Source of the DNA: an uncultured Sulfurovum sp.
Lineage (GTDB): Bacteria; Campylobacterota; Campylobacteria; Campylobacterales; Sulfurovaceae
Assembly: GCA_902727935.1 (NCBI GenBank)
Contig: CACVAX010000056.1
Coordinates: forward strand, 1 to 60,023
Length of the DNA: 60,023 nucleotides
Reading direction: 5' to 3'
The notes beneath the pieces were generated by a model. It did no database searches. It was not told where the DNA came from and saw nothing but the letters and a program-made list of their open reading frames with translations. A program made the position numbers and the translations under genes. How positions within the stretch are numbered: position 1 is the stretch's first letter; each line of letters opens with the position of its first letter. Of the stretch, positions 34,208 to 42,673 are shown one piece after another.

Positions 34208-36281
34208 GTTCAACATAGTTACCGTACTTCTTATCGCAAGTAGTTCTCTTCAAGCAGAAGAACTGCTTGGAGATATTACGATTGAAGGTCAAACAGAAAC
34301 ACAAGAAGAATCCCTCTCCTACTGCTACATTCATAATGTTAAAGCCCTTAGCAAAAGAAAAGGTGCTGGTGAAACTTTGGGAGATTATCTTTCAGGTGAA
34401 TTGGGTGTGGAAAGTGCCACTTATGGCTCGGCTGTTGGTCGCCCTACTGTTAATGGAATGGAAGGCTACCGTGTGGGCATTGCCCAAGGGGGTATTATGC
34501 TCAATGACCTTTCAGCCATGAGTCAAGACCATGCAGTTGGACTCAATGCTAAAGTAGCTGAACATTTGGAACTCGTTAAGGGACCAGCTTCTTTACTCTA
34601 CGGTTCATACAGTGGTGGAATTGTTCGTACTTTAGGCGAAGAACATGAAAGTGAATTGCCTAAAGGTTTTGGTGCTAACGCTTCTCTTTCTACAAATTCT
34701 GACACAGGAAAAGGTACAGGAAACCTCAAAGCAGAATATGGGAATGAAGACTATTCTGCTTATCTTAACTATTACCGTAATGAAGCTGATAACTACTCCA
34801 GTGGAGGAAAAGAGATAGCAAACTCCGATACTTCTAGTGAACAAGTTCATGCTGTCTTAGGTTGGCAACCTACTGAAAATACCGTAGTAAAAGTCTATGG
34901 GGACATTATGGATAAAGAGTATGGTATCCCCAATAAAACAAGTGAACGAACCGATATTTCTATGGAGCAAAAACGCTATGGTATTGTTCTACACAATCAA
35001 GAAATAGGTAAGTTACAAAATGTTAAAACAGAATATCAACTAAGTGACTACCGACACTTTGAAAGAGAAGGTGGACGTTACGATGGTGCTTTTGACCAAC
35101 AACAACAAAGTCTAAGCACAGCTTTCGATTTTAATGTTCTTGAAATGGATGCAAACTTTCGTGCTGAACTTCTTCAAAATGAACTCAAAGTATGTCATGA
35201 ACATGGTGGATGTAGTGAATTTACAACAGCAACGCGAACCTCTGCTGAAGATGGTTTTTCCCTACAACAACAATATGATCGAAGAGGTATTTCTTTTTCA
35301 CATGGTCACCCAATGCCAAATGTTAAAGAACAAAAAGTTCAAATGGGTGTTAACTTCAAACGTTATTATGATGAAGATGAGTTTAGTTTAGCTCTTAACG
35401 GTGTTCTTCGTAAACTAACACCAGACAGTTCAAACATTCAAGAGACATGGCTAATGCCCACAGCCATTGACCCTAACTACTATAATACAGAAAATGATGT
35501 AGCCCTTAGTGTTTCCCTTGGTTGGTGGCATATTTGGAATGACAAGTTCACAACACAAGCTTCACTTTCCTACATGGAACGTCTTCCATCTTCCCAAGAG
35601 TTACTTTGGAATGGCTTTCACCATGCAACAGAGAGTTATATTTTAGGAAACAGAGACCTTGACAAAGAACGTTCAATCAACCTCGATGCGAACATGCTCT
35701 ACACACACAATGAAAACTTCAACTCAAAACTAAGTGCTTATTATTACCATTTTGACAACTACATCTATCAATCTCCAAGAGTCAATGCCAATGGCACAGC
35801 TACCATTGACCCTTTTCACCTTAGTCCAGTTTGGGAAATACTTGGTGTGGGTGCAAAAATTTACGGTTTAGGAATTGAAGAGAGTTATAAAACTTCATTA
35901 GGAAATCATAAATTTACCAATACCCTACAACTTAACATGTTAAAAGGTGAATTAAGCAAGGGAGGCTACATTCCTCGTATGGCACCCTACAATGCCACAG
36001 CGAGTGTTGAACACCTATACAATAATTTTACCAATAAGTTAAGTTACAAATGGGTTGACAAAAGTCGTAATGTAGCTTCAAATGAGAGTAAAACAGCCAG
36101 TTATAATCTGCTCAATGCATCTATTAACTACGAACAGAAGCTCGGTAAAAACACCATAAACTACTGGCTTAAAGGGGAAAATTTAACCGATGATATTGCT
36201 AGTAATCATATATCATTTCTAAAAGAAACAGCTCCTTTACCTGGTCGTGCTGTGATTGCTGGTGTGGAATATCAATACTAA
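34188..36281 (+). CDS. TonB-dependent receptor, ZnuD-like zinc transporter
   Basis: About 697 residues from ATG 34188; GTG 34179 and ATG 34197 are alternatives. The signal peptide MTTKFNIVTVLLIASSSLQA argues for a start at 34188 or 34197. Plug domain GETLGDYLSGELGVESATYGSAVGRPTVNGMEGYRV...LVKGPASLLYGSYSGGIV matches ZnuD-type receptors. Then a long barrel ending GVEYQY. An internal Cys/His loop (VCHEHGGCSEF) and SFSHGHPMP, near residues 325-380, are like the zinc-capturing extracellular loop of ZnuD. Overlaps the lipoprotein gene, so it is under the same Zur-type promoter. Transport of zinc rather than siderophores is inferred from context and His motifs. Confidence 0.88.
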   Translation: MKPMTTKFNIVTVLLIASSSLQAEELLGDITIEGQTETQEESLSYCYIHNVKALSKRKGAGETLGDYLSGELGVESATYGSAVGRPTVNGMEGYRVGIAQGGIMLNDLSAMSQDHAVGLNAKVAEHLELVKGPASLLYGSYSGGIVRTLGEEHESELPKGFGANASLSTNSDTGKGTGNLKAEYGNEDYSAYLNYYRNEADNYSSGGKEIANSDTSSEQVHAVLGWQPTENTVVKVYGDIMDKEYGIPNKTSERTDISMEQKRYGIVLHNQEIGKLQNVKTEYQLSDYRHFEREGGRYDGAFDQQQQSLSTAFDFNVLEMDANFRAELLQNELKVCHEHGGCSEFTTATRTSAEDGFSLQQQYDRRGISFSHGHPMPNVKEQKVQMGVNFKRYYDEDEFSLALNGVLRKLTPDSSNIQETWLMPTAIDPNYYNTENDVALSVSLGWWHIWNDKFTTQASLSYMERLPSSQELLWNGFHHATESYILGNRDLDKERSINLDANMLYTHNENFNSKLSAYYYHFDNYIYQSPRVNANGTATIDPFHLSPVWEILGVGAKIYGLGIEESYKTSLGNHKFTNTLQLNMLKGELSKGGYIPRMAPYNATASVEHLYNNFTNKLSYKWVDKSRNVASNESKTASYNLLNASINYEQKLGKNTINYWLKGENLTDDIASNHISFLKETAPLPGRAVIAGVEYQY

Positions 36282-36299
36282 TTATTTAAAACTTTAAAA

Positions 36300-36319
36300 A
36301 GAAGGCTAAAAAGCCTTCT
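36300..36319. terminator. Bidirectional intrinsic terminator
   Basis: Arms AGAAGGCT and AGCCTTCT, loop AAAA, flanked by TTAAAAA on the left and CTTTATT on the right. Ends both the receptor transcript (+) and the His-rich gene (-). Confidence 0.85.
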
Positions 36320-36324
36320 CTTTA

Positions 36325-36678
36325 TTAATTGCTACTAACTTCAACAGGTCCATGGTCATCACAATGATCACCATGAGGATGATGCAGTCGTCCATTGACA
36401 ATATAATCAACATGATCGCCATGAGGAACAGCTTCATGTCCACAATCTGGCCCATGTACGTGTCCTCCACACTCCTCACTCTTTATAGGATGACATCCAT
36501 CAGGATTTGTTTCATTCACTTCTAAGCTATGTTCATCATAATGCCCATCGTGTTTGTGATGCATATGTCCATCATGCAAATAGTCATAATGGTCACCATG
36601 TTTTACTTTGGTATGACCACAATGTTCACCATGTTCATGCTCATGATTTTCGTGTATTTTACAGTTATGTTCACTCAT
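36325..36678 (-). CDS. His-rich protein with duplicated metal-binding repeat
   Basis: 117 residues, over a quarter His. Two copies of a HGDHxDYxxxGxxHHxH unit (around residues 27-43 and 85-101), each preceded by a H-x-HGxxCGH segment. No signal peptide. Similar tails occur fused to zinc-related proteins in other Proteobacteria. Likely a cytosolic zinc store or chaperone. It is inside the zinc locus but has no obvious Zur palindrome in its own 79-nt upstream gap. Confidence 0.8.
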   Translation of the reverse strand: MSEHNCKIHENHEHEHGEHCGHTKVKHGDHYDYLHDGHMHHKHDGHYDEHSLEVNETNPDGCHPIKSEECGGHVHGPDCGHEAVPHGDHVDYIVNGRLHHPHGDHCDDHGPVEVSSN

Positions 36679-36757
36679 TATTTATTCCTTATAAGTTAAT
36701 TTGAAGTTATTTATATCATAAAATCAATGATAAATTAATTAAATGTAGCATAAGTAC

Positions 36758-37324
36758 CTAGCTATACTCAAAAGAAATACTTGATGCTTTTTGGATAATC
36801 TTAATTCCAAGTTGCTCCACAAGCTCCACTATTTTTACATTATTCGTTATTAATTTAATTTTAACCAGATTCATATCTTGAAGTATGAAAGTAAGGGAAG
36901 GATATCTAATATCTGTTTTAATATCAAATTTCACTTTTGTTTGACGGATATTACGCTCCTCTACTTCAAGCTTACGTGTGTGTATCTCTTGTAAAAAACC
37001 ATCAATATTTCTAGGCTCTTTGCTATAGTAGATAAGAAGACCTCCTGATTTGTAAATCATCTTTAATGCCATCTCCAATTGATTGTTACAATAACATACT
37101 CCATCAGCATGAACATGAGGTATTTGTGCATCAGAATGAATATAAACAATCGGCTCATTCAAGGTAGCAAAATTTTGACTCATTATTACGAGGTACTCTT
37201 GTTCAGCATCTTTATAAGCTTTACTTTTATAGCTACCATATTTTGTAAGTATTGTTGTTAGCTTAGAACAAATGATTTCATTTTTCACATAAACTAAAGA
37301 GGTTATTTTTTTGATAAGACCCAT
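36758..37324 (-). CDS. Degenerate GTP-cyclohydrolase-II (RibA)-like protein of the zinc locus
   Basis: 188 residues. Pattern of RibA is recognisable: YIHSDAQIPHVHADGVCYCNNQLEMAL matches the zinc-site segment HSECLTGDVFGSLRCDCG-x-QL-x-x-A, and MNLVKIKLITNNVKIVELVEQLGI matches the C-terminal LGVRxxRLLTNNP region. The first zinc Cys is Ala66 here, while Cys77 and Cys79 remain; the substrate loop EGRGIGL reads EPRNIDG. Probably not a working cyclohydrolase. It is divergent from the COG0523 gene across a perfect palindrome, so it is zinc-regulated. Role unknown: zinc sensing, or a modified enzyme. Confidence 0.75.
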   Translation of the reverse strand: MGLIKKITSLVYVKNEIICSKLTTILTKYGSYKSKAYKDAEQEYLVIMSQNFATLNEPIVYIHSDAQIPHVHADGVCYCNNQLEMALKMIYKSGGLLIYYSKEPRNIDGFLQEIHTRKLEVEERNIRQTKVKFDIKTDIRYPSLTFILQDMNLVKIKLITNNVKIVELVEQLGIKIIQKASSISFEYS

Positions 37325-37362
37325 TTAAATGTTTCCTTTTTGTTAAATTTTTTCATAAAAGT

Positions 37363-37419
37363 ATAGCAATTTTACAATATAAATGCAATTTAGTTGCATT
37401 TATATTGTAAAATTGCTAT
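37363..37419. promoter_or_regulatory. 57-bp perfect palindrome with central Zur box: mirrored divergent promoters
   Basis: 26-bp arms (37363-37388 and 37394-37419) are exact reverse complements around TTTAG. The centre is ATGCAA-N5-TTGCAT, as at 33185. On each strand TTGCAT is followed after 17 nt by a -10-like hexamer (TATGCT on plus at 37417-37422; TATACT on minus at 37365-37360). So both divergent genes get near-identical promoters sharing one operator. Confidence 0.85.
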
Positions 37420-37455
37420 GCTCTCAAAATCAAAAAAGAATTATAAAGGATAATC

Positions 37456-38460
37456 ATGATTCATTCGTACATTATTACAGGATTTTTAGGCGTTGGAAAA
37501 AGTAGTATGCTAACAAACACCCTCAAAAATCATTTTACCGATAAAAAAGTTGCCATTATTGTCAATGAGTTTGGCGAGATAGGTGTTGACCAAAATATTT
37601 TAAAAAATGTCCACAGTGATGTTATTGAAATCTCAGAAGGATGCATTTGTTGTCAAATGGCTGAAGAGTTCGAAAGTGGTGTGATTGAAATTATCAATAA
37701 ATACCAACCCGAAGTCCTCTTTGTAGAGACTTCAGGTGCAGCTGAACCCTTCCCTGTGTTTCTTTCATTGCAAAACCTTGGGGTAACTGTTGAAGGGGTT
37801 ATCTGTGTTGTTGATGCAAAAAATTACGACACTTACATGCATAACGCAACAGCAAAATATCAAGTAGGTGGCTCAAATATTATTGTTCTTAACAAAACAG
37901 ATTTAATCTCTGAAGAAGAGCTCAATAAAGCACAAACTGATATTATTACCTATAAAGAACAACACGACATTAAAAATACGATGACAGGTAAAAAAGTATT
38001 CAACAACTACTTTATTCATCATGCTAAACAAGGTATTGTGGGGAAAGAAGTATTTGAAGGGGCTTATCAAATTGATGAAATGGTCGGACTCGTAACCGAT
38101 AACCACGTGCATGAACATGACCATATTGACCGAAGAGTTGGAAAACTAAGTAAAGACATTGACTTTGCTGCTGTAGATGCCATACTTGAATCACTTCCAA
38201 AAAATATTTACCGAGTCAAAGGGATGATTAAAGTAACCGATGTACCAACAACGCTTATTGTCAACTATTCCTTTGGTAATGTTGCTTTTGAAGAGCTAAA
38301 TGACTATGAGGGAGACTCTGCCTTAGTATTTATTGGTGAAGACATTGACACGGAACTTGAACTCTTATCCAAGCACTTTCCTTACTTAAGCATTCAACAA
38401 GAAGAGCAAAAGCAAGAGCATGACCACAGTCATGAGCATGAGCATAGCCATGCCCACTAA
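37456..38460 (+). CDS. COG0523 (CobW/ZigA-type) zinc metallochaperone GTPase
   Basis: 334 residues. G1 loop GFLGVGKSS, metal-binding motif EGCICCQM (CxCC), Walker B-like VETSGAAEP, base-recognition NKTDL, C-terminal CobW domain, and a His-rich tail (EHDHSHEHEHSHAH). Members under Zur control pass zinc to essential enzymes during scarcity, powered by GTP. Driven by the plus side of the 57-bp palindrome. SD AAAGGA precedes the ATG. Confidence 0.93.
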   Translation: MIHSYIITGFLGVGKSSMLTNTLKNHFTDKKVAIIVNEFGEIGVDQNILKNVHSDVIEISEGCICCQMAEEFESGVIEIINKYQPEVLFVETSGAAEPFPVFLSLQNLGVTVEGVICVVDAKNYDTYMHNATAKYQVGGSNIIVLNKTDLISEEELNKAQTDIITYKEQHDIKNTMTGKKVFNNYFIHHAKQGIVGKEVFEGAYQIDEMVGLVTDNHVHEHDHIDRRVGKLSKDIDFAAVDAILESLPKNIYRVKGMIKVTDVPTTLIVNYSFGNVAFEELNDYEGDSALVFIGEDIDTELELLSKHFPYLSIQQEEQKQEHDHSHEHEHSHAH

Positions 38461-38620
38461 AATTGAATTTGGAAATGCTTGGCTTAAAAATTTTTTACAG
38501 TCCCAAATAAATAATTTAATAAAAAAAGCCGAGGCAATTGCTAGTAATCACTAAGCCACACTAATTTAAAAAATAATATAAGATGAAGTGACTATAATTT
38601 TATAAAAAATAGGATTTAAC

Positions 38621-39082
38621 GTGAACATTAAAAAAAATGCGATGGTTTCCATCTCAATGACTTTAAGTGATGACAATGGCAATATAATCGAAGATAATGA
38701 AGAAGAGATAATCTATCTTCATGGTGGATATGGACATCTATTTCAAAAACTTGAAGAAGAACTTGAAGGTAAAACAATTGGTGATGCTTTTACGGTAAAC
38801 CTCAAGCCTTCTGAAGCGTTTGGTGAATTTAATGAAGATTTGGTTTCCAAAGAGATGTTAAGTGATTTACCTGACGACATTGAAGTAGGGATGGAACTCG
38901 ATGGCGACCTTGATGGGGTTATTTTTAATGTATTAGAAGTAGATGAAACCCATGCACTGATTGATGGTAACCATCCCTATGCTGGATTTCATCTTATAGC
39001 AACGGGAAATATTTTAGAAATAGAACACCTAGACGATGAAACCATTGCCAAAGTGTTAGAAGAAGAACATCATGCACATTAA
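38621..39082 (+). CDS. slyD: SlyD-like FKBP peptidyl-prolyl isomerase
   Basis: 153 residues. FKBP core with insert-in-flap layout: MVSISMTLSDDNGNIIEDNEEE, YLHGGYGHLFQKLEEELEGK, LKPSEAFGEF, DGNHPYAGFHL. The short C-terminal EEEHHAH is a small metal-binding tail, shorter than that of E. coli SlyD. SlyD folds proteins and carries nickel or zinc. 160 nt separate it from the COG0523 gene, with no Zur palindrome in between. Confidence 0.92.
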   Translation: MNIKKNAMVSISMTLSDDNGNIIEDNEEEIIYLHGGYGHLFQKLEEELEGKTIGDAFTVNLKPSEAFGEFNEDLVSKEMLSDLPDDIEVGMELDGDLDGVIFNVLEVDETHALIDGNHPYAGFHLIATGNILEIEHLDDETIAKVLEEEHHAH

Positions 39083-39086
39083 AATA

Positions 39087-39117
39087 AAGAAAGATGAATT
39101 TATTATTCATCCTTCTT
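39087..39117. terminator. Bidirectional terminator between slyD and the VWA gene
   Basis: Arms AAGAAAGATGAAT and ATTCATCCTTCTT pair at 12 of 13 positions, loop TTATT, followed by TTTCTCTTTT on the plus strand and an A-rich left flank. Confidence 0.75.
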
Positions 39118-39125
39118 TTTCTCTT

Positions 39126-40817
39126 TTATTTTAAATCTAACAACTCAGCCTTCTCCATCATCTTAATAAATTCAGCTCTATACCCTTCTCTATCCTCACC
39201 TTTTGAATTTTTAGCCAATTCAATTAGTTGACTAAAAGTTAAAGATTTTTTATATTCAGAATCACGTAGAAGCATTCCAAAACCAGCTACTGTTTGAGTA
39301 AAGTCAAAATCTTTTTTATTAATATCTGCATCAGAATCACTAATAATTTTACTCATCTTTGTAGAAATATCTCCATCAGGCTTTTTATAACGAATTTTTA
39401 CTGTTGCTAACTCGTTTGAATCTTCAATACTTCGTTGATATTTTAGGTCATCCACTTTAGATTTTACTTCTTTAGATGCTAAAACTACTTCATAAAGCAC
39501 TGTTACAGAATGCCCCATGCCTATTTCTCCTGCATCTTTTGTATCATCATTAAAATCTCTGTTGGCCAAGGCTCTATTTTCATAGCCAATCAATCGGTAA
39601 GAATGCACTCTTTTTGGATTAAATTCAACTTGTACTTTTACATCTTTTGCCACCGTATAAAGTGTTCCACTCATTTGCGTTACCAGTACTTTTTTAGCTT
39701 CTAAAAGATTGTCAATGTAGGCATAGTTTCCATTTCCTTTGTCAGCGAGTTGTTCCATTTTTCCATCTTTATAGTTTCCCATACCAAAACCTAAAACCGT
39801 TAAAAAAACACCCTCTTCGCGTTTCTTTTCTATAAGATTTACCAGTTCTTCTTGACTGCTCTGCCCCACATTAAAGTCTCCATCAGTTGCCAAAATAACC
39901 CTATTGTTTCCACCTTCTATAAATGCTTCCCCTGCAACTTTATAGGCCAATTTAATGCCAGCCCCCCCTGCTGTACTGCCCCCTGCATTGAGTTTATCTA
40001 AGGCTTCAACAATTTTTACTTCTTCATCCCCTCGAGCTTTATCAAGTACCAAACCAGAATTACCAGCATACACCACCATAGAAACACGGTCTTTTGCTCT
40101 TAACTGTTTGACTAAAAGTTTTAACGACTTTTTGAGCAGTGGTAATTTATTGGCATTACCCATTGAACCTGAAACATCTAACAAAAAGACCAAGTTACTC
40201 GCAGGAAGTTTCTCAATATTTGGCTTTTTTGTCTGAAGAGCTATCTCGATTATTTTACTATCACTGTTCCAAATGCTATTGCCCACACGAGTATTAATAT
40301 AAAAAGGGTCTTTATTTTGAGGTTCTTTATAATCATAAGAAAAATAATTAATAAGCTCTTCAATTCGCACAGAATCTTTAGGAGGTAAAGAAGCACTTTT
40401 ATCATTTAAAAAACGTCGTACATTGGCATAAGATGCTGTATCTACATCGGTACTAAAAGTTGAAAGAGGCGAAGAGGCAACTTCTTTAAATTTATTTTCT
40501 TGAATGCTATTATACGCTTCTGTATTTGCCATTTCCATTTGAGGAGGAGGTACAGGCATAGGGGAAGGCATACTCATTGCAACGGGTACTGGACTGGGTA
40601 GTGGAGGACTGGCTTCTATTTCAGATACCATCATAGGGGAAGGCATACTCATTACAACGGGTACTGGACTGGGTGGTGGAGGACTGGCTTCTATTTCAGA
40701 TACCATAACAGAAGGTGAAGTACTGTCAGAGTTAAGCTCTTTTTTCTCTAAAGTATTTACCGTACATGCTGTAAAAAGCATGAATGGAGTAAGTAATATG
40801 GTTGATTTATTTTTCAT
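39126..40817 (-). CDS. VWA-domain lipoprotein (YfbK-like)
   Basis: 563 residues. Lipobox LFTAC (Cys18). Pro-rich linker with a 25-residue repeat (residues 36-85), then the YfbK N-terminal region (FSTDVDTASYANVRRFLN), the VWA domain with MIDAS DVSGSMG and ATDGDFN, and a C-terminal DUF3520-type region. MIDAS residues are intact, so it likely binds a metal-dependent ligand. Anchored in the outer or inner membrane. Monocistronic. Function of the family in Campylobacterota is not established. Confidence 0.88.
   Translation of the reverse strand: MKNKSTILLTPFMLFTACTVNTLEKKELNSDSTSPSVMVSEIEASPPPPSPVPVVMSMPSPMMVSEIEASPPLPSPVPVAMSMPSPMPVPPPQMEMANTEAYNSIQENKFKEVASSPLSTFSTDVDTASYANVRRFLNDKSASLPPKDSVRIEELINYFSYDYKEPQNKDPFYINTRVGNSIWNSDSKIIEIALQTKKPNIEKLPASNLVFLLDVSGSMGNANKLPLLKKSLKLLVKQLRAKDRVSMVVYAGNSGLVLDKARGDEEVKIVEALDKLNAGGSTAGGAGIKLAYKVAGEAFIEGGNNRVILATDGDFNVGQSSQEELVNLIEKKREEGVFLTVLGFGMGNYKDGKMEQLADKGNGNYAYIDNLLEAKKVLVTQMSGTLYTVAKDVKVQVEFNPKRVHSYRLIGYENRALANRDFNDDTKDAGEIGMGHSVTVLYEVVLASKEVKSKVDDLKYQRSIEDSNELATVKIRYKKPDGDISTKMSKIISDSDADINKKDFDFTQTVAGFGMLLRDSEYKKSLTFSQLIELAKNSKGEDREGYRAEFIKMMEKAELLDLK
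40561..40710 (-). repeat. Two tandem 75-bp repeats in the VWA gene linker
   Basis: Units 40561-40635 and 40636-40710 differ at only a few bases; each encodes the 25-residue Pro-rich segment MVSEIEASPPPPSPVPV... A third partial unit adjoins. Likely length-variable by slippage or recombination; keeps the frame. Confidence 0.85.
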
Positions 40818-40915
40818 AAGTTCCCTTTTTTAAATTTTCTCTATCAAAGTATTATAACTTAAACAGTTGGTAAAAAACAATCAAGTAAAGCCTTTCTATT
40901 GCATTAAAAGGTAGT

Positions 40916-41641
40916 TTAATGAAAAAACCACCGTCCATCATAAGGCACAAGAATATCTTTAAAGTTCAGCCATGCTTCATAAGAAAAAAGTGCATTTTGA
41001 ACCAAATCTGTTTCTGGTGCAATCAATAACAAAAGAGGTATGGAAGCATACACAACAAGGGTCTGGATTTTTTGATTGGTGGTTTTAAACATCCCAAATT
41101 TAAATGCTGTTCCTGAAGACCTTTTCATACGTCGGTTTCCTAAATCGACACTGTAAGTTTCATCTAAAATAAGATGCACCAAATAGCCCCACGTAATCAT
41201 AAATCCATAGACCCATGAAACCAGTGAATTTAAACCAAAAAACCATTGACAAAGAGAAGCCACCACAATACCCCAAATAAGTGCTACAGGAATGGTATGA
41301 AACATCCCTCTGTGTTTGGAGACTTTACGAAAAAAACCTAAAAGCACATAACGAATTCCCATAAACACCAACACAGAAACAATCGCCATCTCTATGAGTG
41401 AATAGGTAGAAGATTTAACAAAAATAAGCATAATGGTCATCAGTAAAGAGAGGACATTAAAACCAACTTTTATGGAAGTAGAGTGTGCTGAGTCAACATC
41501 AGGCAACAATCCTCCCAATGTTCCTAAAGCAAAGGCTATTACAGCTTGTTCAGGCGTTAGTACCTCCATGGAAAGCAGTGTGGCAGAAACCACAGCAGAA
41601 GCTGTTGCAGCTACGGTGAAGTGCGTGTTAAAATTTGCCAT
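40916..41641 (-). CDS. YdjM/LexA-binding-like membrane metal-dependent hydrolase
   Basis: 241 residues with about six TM helices. Conserved NTHFTVA at the N-terminus, GGLLPDVDSAHS, KHRGMFHT and HLILDETY supply the His/Asp set typical of the YdjM family of inner-membrane putative hydrolases. Starts 1 nt after the upstream lipoprotein stop. The substrate is unknown. Confidence 0.85.
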   Translation of the reverse strand: MANFNTHFTVAATASAVVSATLLSMEVLTPEQAVIAFALGTLGGLLPDVDSAHSTSIKVGFNVLSLLMTIMLIFVKSSTYSLIEMAIVSVLVFMGIRYVLLGFFRKVSKHRGMFHTIPVALIWGIVVASLCQWFFGLNSLVSWVYGFMITWGYLVHLILDETYSVDLGNRRMKRSSGTAFKFGMFKTTNQKIQTLVVYASIPLLLLIAPETDLVQNALFSYEAWLNFKDILVPYDGRWFFH

Positions 41642-41642
41642 C

Positions 41643-42065
41643 TTATTTGTCTACTTTGGTTACAAGCTTATGTGAGTTGCCTAAAATATGCTCTACAATC
41701 TGTTCCCCTTTAAAAAGCACCATATAAGGTCTTGGAGTCAAATAGCGTCCTGTTCGAGAAGGCGTAGCCACAGATGTCTCTACCAACCAGCCTTTCCATG
41801 CCAATTCACCCCCATAAGCAAAACCTTCTTGTTTATAGGCACGTTTAGGTTCTCCAAATTTATACTGACCAGATTCACCACGTGTTAACTTAGTTGAAAA
41901 ATAGTTCTTAATTGCTGTCTGATAACGTTTAGGTTTCATTCCATAAGCTGAATTTGCTACTTGGGGTATTCCAATTTCTGTTCCTAGTCCAATGGTTGGT
42001 TTGGGTTGTGGTGTACACCCACTTATTAAACCCACTATTGCCACAATGCCTACTATCTCTTTCAT
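41643..42065 (-). CDS. Small lipoprotein of unknown function
   Basis: 140 residues; lipobox LISGC (Cys17). Contains several Tyr/Lys-rich stretches and a short conserved-looking 'RPYMVLFKGEQIVEHI'. No domain recognised. Between purN (18-nt gap) and the YdjM-like gene (1-nt gap), all on the minus strand. Confidence 0.75.
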   Translation of the reverse strand: MKEIVGIVAIVGLISGCTPQPKPTIGLGTEIGIPQVANSAYGMKPKRYQTAIKNYFSTKLTRGESGQYKFGEPKRAYKQEGFAYGGELAWKGWLVETSVATPSRTGRYLTPRPYMVLFKGEQIVEHILGNSHKLVTKVDK

Positions 42066-42083
42066 CCTATTTCCTCTCTTCTT

Positions 42084-42650
42084 TTAGTTTAAACTGTCCA
42101 ACGCTACCATCACACCTTCTGCTAGAGCTACCTTTTCTATGACTTTAACTTCTGCTTCATATTCAGAAAAAGATTTATTTCCTTTTTGAATCTCTTTTTG
42201 TAAAATAACCCCACCCCCATCAAGCTCTGAAGTGACCCAATGCACGGTAACCCCTCCTGTTTCATTTTCATCATCATAAGAACGTTCTATTGCCATAAGC
42301 CCTTTATGAAGAGGAAGCAATGAGGGATGTAAGTTAATAGCTTTGACTGCATTGGTAAATGTAGGCGTTAAAATTCTCATAAAACCAGCCAACACCGTAA
42401 GATCTGGTTTATAATAGTGTAAAGCGTGAACTATTTCAGCATCAAAAGCTTCCCTACTTTCAAAAACAGAGGATTCAATAATTTCAAGAGGAACATTATG
42501 CTTTTTGGCAAATGCTATCCCTCCTGCATCAGCTTTATTGGTTAACGCCACCACCACTTCAAGCTCTTTGTCATGCAAGTTTTCTAAAATATATTGTAAA
42601 TTTGACCCTGCTCCACTAAATAATACGGCTATCTTTTTACGACTCGGCAT
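42084..42650 (-). CDS. purN: Phosphoribosylglycinamide formyltransferase (10-formyl-THF dependent)
   Basis: 188 residues, normal length. Motifs IAVLFSGAGSNLQ, LAGFMRILTP, NLHPSLLP, GGVTVHWVTSELDGG and the catalytic Asn-His-Asp set (N in INLHPS, H, D in ELDGG). Forms FGAR in purine synthesis. The genome also has purT at 52163. Overlap is absent but the gap to nnr is only 23 nt. Confidence 0.95.
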   Translation of the reverse strand: MPSRKKIAVLFSGAGSNLQYILENLHDKELEVVVALTNKADAGGIAFAKKHNVPLEIIESSVFESREAFDAEIVHALHYYKPDLTVLAGFMRILTPTFTNAVKAINLHPSLLPLHKGLMAIERSYDDENETGGVTVHWVTSELDGGGVILQKEIQKGNKSFSEYEAEVKVIEKVALAEGVMVALDSLN

Positions 42651-42673
42651 TTAGTGCCTCCCTGCAGTGAATT

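Noticed and set aside
36679-36757. Zur box ahead of the His-rich protein gene
   Set aside because: No ATGCAA/TTGCAT palindrome is present; only AT-rich sequence was seen.
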